The notes under the pieces are model-generated. The model ran no database searches. It had not been told where the DNA came from and saw only the letters and a list, made by a program, of their open reading frames with translations. A program made the translations under genes and the position numbers. Source: Legionella steelei (GTDB taxonomy: Bacteria > Pseudomonadota > Gammaproteobacteria > Legionellales > Legionellaceae). Taken from it: DNA of 64,000 nucleotides. Below are positions 42,650 to 51,464 of this stretch, in pieces; position 1 is the stretch's first letter; each line of letters opens with the position of its first letter. The stretch spans positions 637 to 64,636 of the forward strand of contig NZ_LNYY01000021.1 of NCBI RefSeq assembly GCF_001468005.1. Reading direction: 5' to 3'.

Positions 42650-43963
42650 ATGTTTAATTCAGAAACATTATTTATTCTTGGAGCTGGCGCAAGTGCTCCA
42701 TATGGTTATCCTCTTGGTAAAACATTAATTCAAAATATAATTGATGACATGGAAGATAGCATATTTATACCTAAATACTCCTCAAAAAAATCCCCCCCAT
42801 TTTGGAACAAAAGTGATATAACACACAACACACTGTATGATTTTAACGAATGCAATGATGTGTTTAACCAAGCTATGCCTTATGTAGATGGTGTTGAGCA
42901 ACATCACATTAGACAGCAAAATGAAGATGGAGTTTTTTATATATATTTTAATCAAGATGATAATCTGCATCGTTTTCATAAGGCTTTTTTCCTGACAAAA
43001 ATTAAAAATATCAATATTTTTAATAAGTTGAAAAGAGCATTGGAAGTTTTTGATCCAATATCTATAGATGCTTTTTTGAGGGATAACCCTTCCTATGCCA
43101 AAGCTGGTAAAATAATGATTTTATATTCTCTTTTGAAAAGAGAAGATCGTGATAAGTTTAATCTTAATCAAAGCCCAGATAATTGGTATTCACTACTATT
43201 AAATGACTTAGTTTCTGAGTGTGCAGATAATCCTGAGAAGTTGAGCAGTAACAAAGTAAAATTTATTACATTTAATTATGATGTCGGTTTGGATTTCTAC
43301 CTTCAAACTAGAATTAGAGAAATTGAGATATTTTTGAAAACATCTGAACAATCAGTTTCTACTGCAGATAAATTCTTAGAAGAATTAGAAATAAAACACG
43401 TTTATGGGCAATTGTATTTGCCTGCCGATCCAAGTAGGTATGGATTATATTTTGATTCTAAAGATGGAAACACAGCAAAGCGTCGCGCAAATAGCGATTA
43501 TTCAGATCCCGCAGCACCATCCTTAAATTTAATTCAGAATTTTAAGCGATTTATCTATAGTTTCGCTCAGTTTAATAATATTAAAACAATGTACGATGAA
43601 AGAAATAATCCCGTTGAGAGAGATGAAATGATATCTTCATACAGATCCTCTATCCAGTGGGCAAATGAGATTATATTTATTGGATTTGGTTTTGATCGAG
43701 ATAATCTCAATCTGCTCGGTATCCCAGATAATTTATGGGACTTTAATCAAATTTTCCCTGGTAAAACCATTCGCTACTTGAATTACAAGGGGGATATGAA
43801 GTCATTAGCTCAGGAATTCGAAAAACTCCAGAGCGAGTGCAAGGATTTATTAGATGTTAATACTCATAAATATGGTAATAAGAGAGTGAATGTTATTCAA
43901 TCAAATGCGAATTCAATTTGTAGTGCTTATCAAAATGATTTTAAGAAGTTTTTATTTCGATGA
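42650..43963 (+). CDS. SIR2-like defence protein
   Basis: 437 residues. The N-terminal LFILGAGASAPYGYPLG is the NAD-binding loop of SIR2-like domains. KFITFNYDVGLDFYL (~residue 205) and IIFIGFGFDRDNLNLLG (~345) are the later conserved strands of the SIR2_2-type fold. Bacterial members are often NADases that deplete NAD+ on phage infection. No second effector or sensor domain is obvious, though the insert between ~60 and 190 could be one. It lies next to the type I restriction operon, supporting a defence role. Confidence 0.75.
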   Translation: MFNSETLFILGAGASAPYGYPLGKTLIQNIIDDMEDSIFIPKYSSKKSPPFWNKSDITHNTLYDFNECNDVFNQAMPYVDGVEQHHIRQQNEDGVFYIYFNQDDNLHRFHKAFFLTKIKNINIFNKLKRALEVFDPISIDAFLRDNPSYAKAGKIMILYSLLKREDRDKFNLNQSPDNWYSLLLNDLVSECADNPEKLSSNKVKFITFNYDVGLDFYLQTRIREIEIFLKTSEQSVSTADKFLEELEIKHVYGQLYLPADPSRYGLYFDSKDGNTAKRRANSDYSDPAAPSLNLIQNFKRFIYSFAQFNNIKTMYDERNNPVERDEMISSYRSSIQWANEIIFIGFGFDRDNLNLLGIPDNLWDFNQIFPGKTIRYLNYKGDMKSLAQEFEKLQSECKDLLDVNTHKYGNKRVNVIQSNANSICSAYQNDFKKFLFR

Positions 43964-44049
43964 TTTATATTTTATCTAGCTTAAGAGCGCAGATAATTTA
44001 TGTTAATAAAAATCAGTTATAAAATTCATTTATTTTCACCCCTTATTCC

Positions 44050-45441
44050 TTAGATAGTTGTGACAGTATTTTCACAACTTACTTTAGTAACTATTTTTTG
44101 CTTTGTTTGAGTTGGATCAAAAGCTTCTTTTATAAGAGATTGCATTAACTGCTCAGCATAAATTGAGTTTTGTTTTATTTTCTCCTCTAAGTCCCTACAT
44201 TTTTTTATCAGGGTATCAACTTTTTCAACAATAATTTTTTGTTCGGAAAGGGGAGGAAAAGGGACACAAAGAGTATTAATAATACCAAGGTTGATGTTTT
44301 TTTGAGCCGTAGCAGGGGCAAATTTTTCAATTTCTTTTCTAGATATATCAATAAAGTACTTAATATATTTAGTGGTTACATTATCGATAAGGGAGTTGAA
44401 TCCAACAACACTATCAGGAAAACAAGCGTCAATTCCTAGGAAGCCTGTCTCCGCGATATTAGCGGCAATCGTTATACATAAAGTTCCCGCCGGCCAAATT
44501 TTGCTTTGAGATAAACCTGCTTCATTGTATTTCTGACTATAGGAATTGATCAAATAATCATTAGTTTTGGATTGAGCAACATCACCAGTTTGTACAAATG
44601 GATATGTACCAAACTTAAATAATATCGCATCATTTCGAGGTCGATGCTTTGATTTTCCTCTTCCAAACAAACCTGTATCGCCCAATCTACACCAAACCCA
44701 ACTATCAGGCAAAACATATGGCATTTGCTCTTCATTTATAGGCGGCAATGGTTTATCCAGCTTAATTTTTTTCTCATCAACTAATCGCTGTTTCTCATGT
44801 TTGATACGAGATAATAAATGACTTGCTGGTTCAATACCTGGATTAGCTACTCGCCAATTTTCAGTTAATTTGCCTTGTATAGCTTCTTGTAAAATAGTTT
44901 GTCTGAGTTGTTTTATCTGCTCTAGTTGGAGGATATTATTTTTATTGAAATCAGTTTGTTTTGATTTAACTGAATGGATTTTTAATAATAATTCATTCTG
45001 AATATTCGGAGAGGGTAGATATATTTCTTGATTGAGGAATTTATCTTTTTGTAATCTTATACGCTGCGTTGTTCCATCACTTCCTCGTTTGCATATCTCA
45101 TCAAACCAGGTGGTAGAGGTGAGCTGCAAAAATAATTGTTTATTTATTACTGACTCATCAATATCAAAATACCAAAAGTCATTAGTGACGATTGCACCAT
45201 CTAATTCAGCGGGAACAATACCAAACGCTCCATTGCGAGCATCAATACCGGAAAGTATAAAATCACCTTCTTTCACTTGAAACATGTTAGATTTGATTTC
45301 TGCTCCTTTTTTTAGTTCCCTTAAAATAACTCCTTTATGGTTCATTTTAATAGTGACTAGTTTGTATTCCTTATCTGTAATTAATTCAACAGGACGTTTA
45401 ATTCTTTTCATGAAGTCGCCGATAGTATGCTTTTTTCTCAT
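44050..45441 (-). CDS. hsdS: Type I restriction specificity subunit HsdS
   Basis: 463 residues in the standard layout: first target-recognition domain (~1-150), conserved spacer helix (ILQLEQIKQLRQTILQEAIQ, ~180-200), second target-recognition domain (~245-400, beginning LPDSWVWCRLGDTG) and a C-terminal spacer helix (PLSEQKIIVEKVDTLIKKCR). It sets the bipartite DNA target; the target cannot be read from sequence. Last gene of the operon, two bases after hsdM. Confidence 0.9.
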   Translation of the reverse strand: MRKKHTIGDFMKRIKRPVELITDKEYKLVTIKMNHKGVILRELKKGAEIKSNMFQVKEGDFILSGIDARNGAFGIVPAELDGAIVTNDFWYFDIDESVINKQLFLQLTSTTWFDEICKRGSDGTTQRIRLQKDKFLNQEIYLPSPNIQNELLLKIHSVKSKQTDFNKNNILQLEQIKQLRQTILQEAIQGKLTENWRVANPGIEPASHLLSRIKHEKQRLVDEKKIKLDKPLPPINEEQMPYVLPDSWVWCRLGDTGLFGRGKSKHRPRNDAILFKFGTYPFVQTGDVAQSKTNDYLINSYSQKYNEAGLSQSKIWPAGTLCITIAANIAETGFLGIDACFPDSVVGFNSLIDNVTTKYIKYFIDISRKEIEKFAPATAQKNINLGIINTLCVPFPPLSEQKIIVEKVDTLIKKCRDLEEKIKQNSIYAEQLMQSLIKEAFDPTQTKQKIVTKVSCENTVTTI

Positions 45442-45443
45442 AA

Positions 45444-46862
45444 TTATCTCAATAACTCTTCTAGTTCAGTAATTATATTTTTACTTGAATTAATGGATTC
45501 TCTTAAGCTACTAAGAATATCTTTCGAAGATTTAATTTCTGTGATTTTTTCAATATTGGGATTCTTAATGTCTAGGTCCCAATTATTTAAATCTTCTATA
45601 TTTATTTTCCAGGCTAAATCATTTTCATTTCGGTTATTCCACCAATCAATTATTGGCTGAAATTCTTCAAAACGGATTGGTTTGGTTTTAGAATAACTTT
45701 TTTGACCTTCAGGTAATTTATGTTCGTAATACCAAATTTCTTTTGTTGGTGTACCCTTTTCAAAAAACAGTAAATTGGTACTGACTGTAGCGGGGAAAAA
45801 GGTGCTCTGCGGCAACCGAATAATAGTGTGTAGATTACATTCTGTAAGTAATCTTTCACGAATACGCATTTTTACTCCATCACCTGTGATAGATCCATCA
45901 GGTAATACTATTGCAGCACGTCCTTTAGCTTTGAGTAATTGAATCATTAAAATGACAAATAGATCAGCCGACTCTTTACATCGGAAACTTGCCGGGAAAT
46001 TAGTTTCAACCCCGTCAGCAATACTCGCTCCAAAGGGTGGATTAGCGAGGATAACATCGACGCGATCTTTCTCTCCTATGCTGTTGTATTCTTTTTTTAA
46101 ACTATCAATGTAATGATAATCAGGTACATCAATTTCATGTAATATCAGATTGGTTAGACCTAATACATAAGCTACAGGTTTTAGTTCCCAGCCAGTAATG
46201 CTTTTTTGTAGAGCTTTCTCGTCTTCGACAGTTTTGACATATTTGTTTCTAACATAATCTATTGCTGCTGTTAAAAAGCCACCCGTGCCACATGCCGGAT
46301 CTAGTATGTGCTCACCTAATTTAGGATCGATCATTTGGGTCATTAATTGAGTAACAGCTCTAGGAGTATAATATTCTCCCTTATTACCAGCATCTCTCAA
46401 TTCCACAAGAATACTTTCATAAATATCACCAAAGATATGTTTATCATTGGCTTTATTAAAATCAATTTCATTTAGTTTATTAATAACTTTACGCATCTCA
46501 TAGCCAGATTTCATATAGTTGTTGTTGCCGTCAAAAACTTCTTGAATAAGCTCTGCTCGTTGCGTAGGAACTTTTTGAGTTAATGTTTTTAAAGTAGGAA
46601 ATAGCTTGGTTTCAATAAATTTAATTAATTCTTCGCCAGTTATACCTTCTTTATTTGCAGCCCAATTTCTCCATTGTAAGTCTTGAGGTATAACAGATGT
46701 ATAGTTATCTTTAAGTAACTCTAGTTCCTGATCTTTATCATCCATAATCTTAAGAAACAACATCCAACCTAGTTGCTCCAGTCGTTGTGCATCGCCTGAT
46801 ATGCCTCTATCTTGTCGCATTATATTTCTTATGCTACTAACAACTGCACTGATATTTGTCAT
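45444..46862 (-). CDS. hsdM: Type I restriction DNA methyltransferase HsdM
   Basis: 472 residues. N-terminal helical domain (RLEQLGWMLFLKIMDDKDQE), then the adenine methyltransferase core with SAM-binding DPACGTGGFL (~residue 180) and catalytic NPPF (~258). With HsdS it methylates adenines to protect host DNA. The start is adjacent to the hsdR stop. Length is normal and both motifs are intact. Confidence 0.94.
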   Translation of the reverse strand: MTNISAVVSSIRNIMRQDRGISGDAQRLEQLGWMLFLKIMDDKDQELELLKDNYTSVIPQDLQWRNWAANKEGITGEELIKFIETKLFPTLKTLTQKVPTQRAELIQEVFDGNNNYMKSGYEMRKVINKLNEIDFNKANDKHIFGDIYESILVELRDAGNKGEYYTPRAVTQLMTQMIDPKLGEHILDPACGTGGFLTAAIDYVRNKYVKTVEDEKALQKSITGWELKPVAYVLGLTNLILHEIDVPDYHYIDSLKKEYNSIGEKDRVDVILANPPFGASIADGVETNFPASFRCKESADLFVILMIQLLKAKGRAAIVLPDGSITGDGVKMRIRERLLTECNLHTIIRLPQSTFFPATVSTNLLFFEKGTPTKEIWYYEHKLPEGQKSYSKTKPIRFEEFQPIIDWWNNRNENDLAWKINIEDLNNWDLDIKNPNIEKITEIKSSKDILSSLRESINSSKNIITELEELLR

Positions 46863-49238
46863 TTATACTGCCTCATCTTTGTATAATTCGCGCTCTAACT
46901 CTGCTAGTGCTTTTAAATAATTTTCTTTGCCGCCAAAAATTTTAATAATTTCTAGGGGAGAACCATGTTTATTGAGGGGATCAAGTTTTAATACCCCCAT
47001 ACTTTCAATTGTTGTTAAACCATCATCTGAGTATTTTTTTAATAAACTATTAATTACTTCTTGTGCTTGGTCACCATATTTAGCGAAATAGTGTCGTTTT
47101 TTTACATTTTCTACTCGTTCCTTGCGGGTAAGTGGGGGTTGTTCAAAGGCGACATGACAAATTAAATCAAATGGATCAAAGTCTTTTCCGACCTCTTCTT
47201 TAAGCACATCAAAAAAAATTCCTCGCTCTTCTAGGGCTTCAATTATAATTGTTTTTTTATTGGCACTGTTCCAACTTTTAAGAAAATCATTCAATGTGGC
47301 ATATTGGCTACGAATATTCTTTTTTGTGTAATCTTTAAAATTCTCAGTAATTATTTTTCCATCTGGTCCTAGATACTGTACTCTTTCATTAATTACTTTT
47401 ACCCATACACCATTAACTCTAATTTTCTTACTCGGTGACTCATTGATTTCACCACCACCTTCGATTTCCGGTTCTGGCATTTGTAGCTCTTCACCTGTTT
47501 CATTGTCTATGATTGGCTCATCAATTGCTTCTTCCTCAATGCCAGCTAAATCGTCTTCTTCAGTTACTGTTTTAACCATAACAGGATCGCCATCAAATTC
47601 TGGATCTGCAAATAGGTTGGTAACATTTCTAAAATCCATGATTGTGAAGTAGCGTTTACCATACTCTTCATTAATTCGAGTTCCTCTACCGATTATTTGT
47701 TTAAATTCAGTCATAGAGCCGATGTTACTATCAAGAACAATCAATTTACAGGTTTGTGCATCAACCCCCGTAGTCATTAATTTAGAAGTGACGGCAATAA
47801 CAGGGTAGGTTTCACTTGGGTTAATGAAATTATCAAGCTCTCTTTTTCCTTCTTCATTATCACCTGTAATCTGCATTATATATTTTATGTTTTTTGCAAA
47901 TAAATCAGCATTAGCATTTACTAAAGCTGTACGCATTCCTTCCGCATGTTCGATATCTACACAAAAGAGAATGGTTTTTGAAAAACGATCATTACCTTTT
48001 AAAAACTCAGTGATTTTGTTAGCAACTAATTTTCTTCTTTCATCTACAACAATATTTTTATCGTAGTCACTGCGATTATAGATGCGATCTTCAACAAGCT
48101 CTCCATCTTTATCTTTAAAATCTTTGGGGGGTCTCCATCCATCTGCATCTATATCTAGGGTTATCTTGACTACTTTATAGGGAGCCAAAAAACCATCATC
48201 TATACCTTGCTTGAGTGAGTATGTATAAATGGGATTGCCGAAATACTCCTGATTAGATACATCTTTAGTTTCTTTAGGAGTAGCAGTTAGTCCTATATGG
48301 GTTGCATGTTCAAAATAGTCTAGAATTTCTCTCCATTTACTATTTTCTTTTGCGCTTCCTCGGTGACACTCATCAATAATAACCAAATCAAAAAAATCGC
48401 GGCTAAACTGTTTGTAAGCATCTTCTGTTTTACTATCAGATAACCCTTGATATAAGGCTAAATATATATTGTAAGCAGTGTCTATTTGCTTATTTTTTAT
48501 AATAGTCATGGCATCTTTGAAATGCCTGAAATCTCCCCGGGCTGTTTGATCAATTAGCGCAGTTCTATCTGCAAGAAATAAAATGCGTTTTTTTGTACCA
48601 CTTCTCCAAAGTCGAAATATAATTTGAAATGCAGTATAGGTTTTACCTGTGCCTGTCGCCATAACTAAAAGAATGCGATTCTGTTTTTTAGCTACAGCCT
48701 CAACACAGCGATTAATCGCAATTTGCTGATAATATCGAGGAGAGCGGCCTGAAGTATCTATAAAATAGTCTTGAGAAGCTACTGCTTCAATTTCTGGTGT
48801 ATTAATCCCTTTATACTGTTTATATTTTTCCCATAATTCTTCTGGTGTGGGGAATTTTTCTAAGGGTATTTCTGTTTCTATTTGACCAGTTGAGCAAGTT
48901 TTATCATGGAAATAGAATCCATCACCATTACTACTAAATACGCAGGGTATATCGAGGATGTTTGCATAGTCCAAGGCCTGTTGTATTCCAGATTTTAAGC
49001 TATGTTTATTATCTTTGGCTTCAATAATGGCTATTGGTAAATTAGGCTTGTAAAATAAAATATAATCAGCAAATTTTCTTTTTCCTCTAGTGGTAAGCTT
49101 TCCTTTTACATAGATACGCCCATCTGTAAAAAATATTTCTCGGCCAATTTGGGTATGCTCATCCCATCCTGCTTTTAAAACAGCAGGGGTAATGAATTTA
49201 GCCTTGATATCTGATTCAGATAGGTCTTTTTTATTCAT
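46863..49238 (-). CDS. hsdR: Type I restriction endonuclease subunit HsdR
   Basis: 791 residues. N-terminal PD-(D/E)XK nuclease (FADYILFYKPNLPIAIIEAKD, ~55-75), superfamily 2 motor with Walker A (MATGTGKTYTAF, ~193) and a DECH box (VIIDECHRGS, ~290), helicase C-terminal half with QIIGRGTRI (~510), and a C-terminal region binding HsdM/HsdS. All key motifs are present, so it should be active. It overlaps the small HTH gene upstream by eight bases. Confidence 0.93.
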   Translation of the reverse strand: MNKKDLSESDIKAKFITPAVLKAGWDEHTQIGREIFFTDGRIYVKGKLTTRGKRKFADYILFYKPNLPIAIIEAKDNKHSLKSGIQQALDYANILDIPCVFSSNGDGFYFHDKTCSTGQIETEIPLEKFPTPEELWEKYKQYKGINTPEIEAVASQDYFIDTSGRSPRYYQQIAINRCVEAVAKKQNRILLVMATGTGKTYTAFQIIFRLWRSGTKKRILFLADRTALIDQTARGDFRHFKDAMTIIKNKQIDTAYNIYLALYQGLSDSKTEDAYKQFSRDFFDLVIIDECHRGSAKENSKWREILDYFEHATHIGLTATPKETKDVSNQEYFGNPIYTYSLKQGIDDGFLAPYKVVKITLDIDADGWRPPKDFKDKDGELVEDRIYNRSDYDKNIVVDERRKLVANKITEFLKGNDRFSKTILFCVDIEHAEGMRTALVNANADLFAKNIKYIMQITGDNEEGKRELDNFINPSETYPVIAVTSKLMTTGVDAQTCKLIVLDSNIGSMTEFKQIIGRGTRINEEYGKRYFTIMDFRNVTNLFADPEFDGDPVMVKTVTEEDDLAGIEEEAIDEPIIDNETGEELQMPEPEIEGGGEINESPSKKIRVNGVWVKVINERVQYLGPDGKIITENFKDYTKKNIRSQYATLNDFLKSWNSANKKTIIIEALEERGIFFDVLKEEVGKDFDPFDLICHVAFEQPPLTRKERVENVKKRHYFAKYGDQAQEVINSLLKKYSDDGLTTIESMGVLKLDPLNKHGSPLEIIKIFGGKENYLKALAELERELYKDEAV

Positions 49239-49425
49239 TTGTTACTGCGCCTTTAGATTTCACCCATATATCAATATCTTCTTTTTTAAATTTCCAAAGA
49301 CGTCCAATTCTATGAGCAGGCATCCCTTTATCATTAATCCACTTATAAACAGTGTCACGTTTAACACCGAGATAAATACCTATCTCATCTACAGATAACC
49401 ATCTATCTTCCATTTTGGACCTCAA
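49231..49425 (-). CDS. Excisionase-family HTH protein upstream of hsdR
   Basis: A 64-residue MerR/Xis-like helix-turn-helix: WLSVDEIGIYLGVKRDTVYK then MPAHRIGRLWKFKKEDIDIW. This form is common at the head of type I restriction operons and in excisionases. The eight-base overlap with hsdR places it in the operon, so it is more likely a regulator of hsdRMS than an excisionase. Confidence 0.8.
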   Translation of the reverse strand: MRSKMEDRWLSVDEIGIYLGVKRDTVYKWINDKGMPAHRIGRLWKFKKEDIDIWVKSKGAVTNE

Positions 49426-49539
49426 AAAAATAGTAATATTTGTTAATTATAATCGATTTAACCGAGTTTAACCGATTTAATGTGGTTATTCTAAATATTT
49501 AACGAATTCAAAAATAGAAATTTCCATTTAGTAGATGAG

Positions 49540-50379
49540 TTAAATATTTTTTAGTAAATCGTGAATAACAGTAGAAGTAACAAAATATGATAATCCACTA
49601 TGTTGAAACATTGGGGGAGGGGTAATGTGCCATTTATCCCACCAATGCCCGGCCATTACACCGATAATTTTAGGTGGTACTAGACCTGTGATCGTCAATC
49701 CATTCCCTGCTTCAAATTCTGTGCCTTTATTCATAATAGGAGACCCACTCGACCCACTGAAGGATAAACCAGCGGTAAGTCTTACATTAGTAGATTTAAT
49801 ACTTTTATTAATAAAATCGATTTTAGGCCATGAAGCTAAATTGGCTAACCTAACTATAGGCAGACCTGTTGCTTCATCCCACCAGTCATGGGGATAGCCG
49901 ATAAAGATGCAATTATCTGCGGGTCGCAACATGGTCTGAAAAAAATTCTCATCAGCTAAACTTCCATCGACAATAGATAAGGTAGTATGGATAAAGTCAT
50001 TATTAGGATTAATTACATCTATGTTATATAAAATGGCTACATCAGCAGTTTCATGAGTTAGTATTTTTAAAGAACTAAGGTTAAGTTCATATTTTTGAGG
50101 CTTGCTTAGTAAGTTTTTATCATTTCTTAGCCAGAACATAAGCTTGCATAAATTAAAGTTCTGCTTATTTTTACAAAATTCATAATCTACCATATGTCTA
50201 TTTGTAACAAATACATACTGGGATTTATGAGTTATCCAAAAACCTGTACCAATTCCATTATCAGCATTTCCAATATCGTCCGCAAAAAAGGAGTGAATTT
50301 GATTAGTAGAAAGGAACATATGCTCAAAATTGATCATAAATATATCCAATGGTTTATTAAGTTGGGGATAGCCATACAT
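49540..50379 (-). CDS. Trypsin-like serine protease domain protein
   Basis: 279 residues. A chymotrypsin-fold triad is visible: His in VTNRHMVD (~residue 60), Asp in TADVAILYN (~112) and Ser in GLSFSGSSGSPIMNKG (~222, with a GSSGSP oxyanion motif). No signal peptide, so it acts in the cytoplasm. GGAG seven bases upstream supports this start. Cytoplasmic trypsin-like proteins occur as effectors or activators in phage-defence operons; this one stands behind the restriction genes at the element's right end. Confidence 0.72.
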   Translation of the reverse strand: MYGYPQLNKPLDIFMINFEHMFLSTNQIHSFFADDIGNADNGIGTGFWITHKSQYVFVTNRHMVDYEFCKNKQNFNLCKLMFWLRNDKNLLSKPQKYELNLSSLKILTHETADVAILYNIDVINPNNDFIHTTLSIVDGSLADENFFQTMLRPADNCIFIGYPHDWWDEATGLPIVRLANLASWPKIDFINKSIKSTNVRLTAGLSFSGSSGSPIMNKGTEFEAGNGLTITGLVPPKIIGVMAGHWWDKWHITPPPMFQHSGLSYFVTSTVIHDLLKNI

Positions 50380-50450
50380 GCTGGCTCCGCTTCAATTGAG
50401 AGGGCAGTTAAGTATAAAGGATAATTGTTAAATTGTTGTGAGTTGTTACT

Positions 50451-50531
50451 GTTTGTTATTTCTAATTGTCCCGTGAGTGTCCCACGGAGGGTTTGTGCTT
50501 GCAGATTTTTTCGTTAACTACTTGATTTTAT
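50451..50531. repeat. Element right end, type R2 (copy 2), with arm boxes
   Basis: Matches 9369-9446 and ends at tRNA repeat 4. It contains ATTGTCCC (50465) and AGTGTCCC (50476), 11 bp apart. The shared end shows that the old element left of 9.4 kb used an integrase related to that of element D. Confidence 0.6.
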
Positions 50532-50576
50532 TGGTGGGCCCACTAGGACTTGAACCTAGGACCAACGGATTATGAG
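50532..50576 (-). repeat. tRNA 3'-end attachment repeat, copy 4
   Basis: Identical to copy 3 over 45 bp. The bases to the right (CCCCCAGCC) do not continue the tRNA anticodon stem, so the 5' half of the tRNA is not here. It separates element D from element E. Confidence 0.85.
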
Positions 50577-50629
50577 CCCCCAGCCTTTAAATTAACTCGT
50601 TGATTTTAAAGTAATAATCTGTCGTGCGA

Positions 50630-50683
50630 TACCACTACAAATGTCGTACAGAGTATAACAATGTCGTACTTAAACACGCAAAT
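50630..50683. repeat. Element left end, type L1 (copy 2)
   Basis: Matches 9547-9600. ATGTCGTAC boxes at 50641 and 50661, 20 bp apart. Between here and 50768 no gene is seen. Confidence 0.6.
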
Positions 50684-50808
50684 CTCACGCAAGGATATTT
50701 TAGCAACTTTATTGGCATTTTACGGGAAAGGCCATTTGGTTTTCATGAAAATGACTATTTGAGACGTAATGATGGATAAAATGAAATGTAAGTCATTTGA
50801 TACCAATA

Positions 50809-50834
50809 TTCGTTATTTATTTGTAAGTAACGAA
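50809..50834. promoter_or_regulatory. Inverted repeat upstream of abiEi
   Basis: TTCGTTATTTA (50809-50819) and TAAGTAACGAA (50824-50834) are inverted copies with one mismatch and a four-base spacer. A -10-like TATCAT follows at 50841. AbiEi proteins are known to bind inverted repeats and repress their own operon, so this is the likely operator. Confidence 0.6.
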
Positions 50835-50855
50835 ATAATGTATCATAGTTTAAAT

Positions 50856-51464
50856 ATGAAAACAGAAGACAGCTATAAACAAAAAGTACTCCAGATGGCT
50901 AGCAAAACGGGTGTCATTAGAATGTCCGATCTAACCAAAGAGGGGATCACCAGAGCGACCATTTCAAGGCTTGTTAGCGAAAACAAACTTGAAAAACTCG
51001 CTTCTGGGCTCTATTGCTTGCCAGAGACTGAGCTTTCAGAAAAAGAAAGCTTGGTTATTATAGCAAGCCGAGCACCTCAAGCAGTGTTTTGCCTGCTAAC
51101 TGCTTTGCAGATTCATGATCTAACAACACAGCTACCTCGAAAAGTATGGATAGCTATGCCAAAAGGGAGTCATGCGCCAAAAATGGATTATCCTCCGCTA
51201 AAAATGGTGCAATATTCCGATGAAGCCTTTAGTGAAGGAATTGAAATTATAGAATCAGATAATATTAAACTAAGAGTGTATAACCGTGCCAAGACAATTG
51301 CAGATTGTTTCAAACATCGCAATAAAATTGGAATTGATGTGGCCATTGAAGCACTTAAAGAGGCTTATACAAAGAATAAAGTTACAGTTGATGAACTATG
51401 GCATTATGCGAAAATTTGTCGCGTTGCTAACGTAATGCGTCCTTATATTGAGGCAATTCAATGA
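50856..51464 (+). CDS. abiEi: AbiEi-family antitoxin
   Basis: 202 residues from the Met at 50856, chosen because upstream Met codons lie within or before the operator. An N-terminal winged helix (VIRMSDLTKEGITRATISRL) and a C-terminal antitoxin domain (LPRKVWIAMPKGSHAP, NRAKTIADCFKHRNKIGIDV) match type IV antitoxin AbiEi. It overlaps abiEii by four bases. It represses the operon and counteracts AbiEii. As the first cargo inside the element end it probably stabilises the element. Confidence 0.87.
   Translation: MKTEDSYKQKVLQMASKTGVIRMSDLTKEGITRATISRLVSENKLEKLASGLYCLPETELSEKESLVIIASRAPQAVFCLLTALQIHDLTTQLPRKVWIAMPKGSHAPKMDYPPLKMVQYSDEAFSEGIEIIESDNIKLRVYNRAKTIADCFKHRNKIGIDVAIEALKEAYTKNKVTVDELWHYAKICRVANVMRPYIEAIQ

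Larger units (their letters stand above)
34304..50576. mobile_element. Integrative element D (defence cargo)
   Basis: Bounded by identical tRNA repeats 3 and 4, with paired AGTG(C/T)CCC arm boxes just inside both ends (34465-34483 and 50465-50483). It encodes its own integrase, an excisionase-like protein, a primase-helicase and replication protein, and defence genes. It looks the most recent and intact element of the array, since its two repeats are identical. Confidence 0.65.

Noticed and set aside
9447-50576. tRNA genes at the four repeats
   Set aside because: Each copy has only the anticodon-loop-to-CCA half; the bases beyond do not form the D arm or the 5' acceptor strand.
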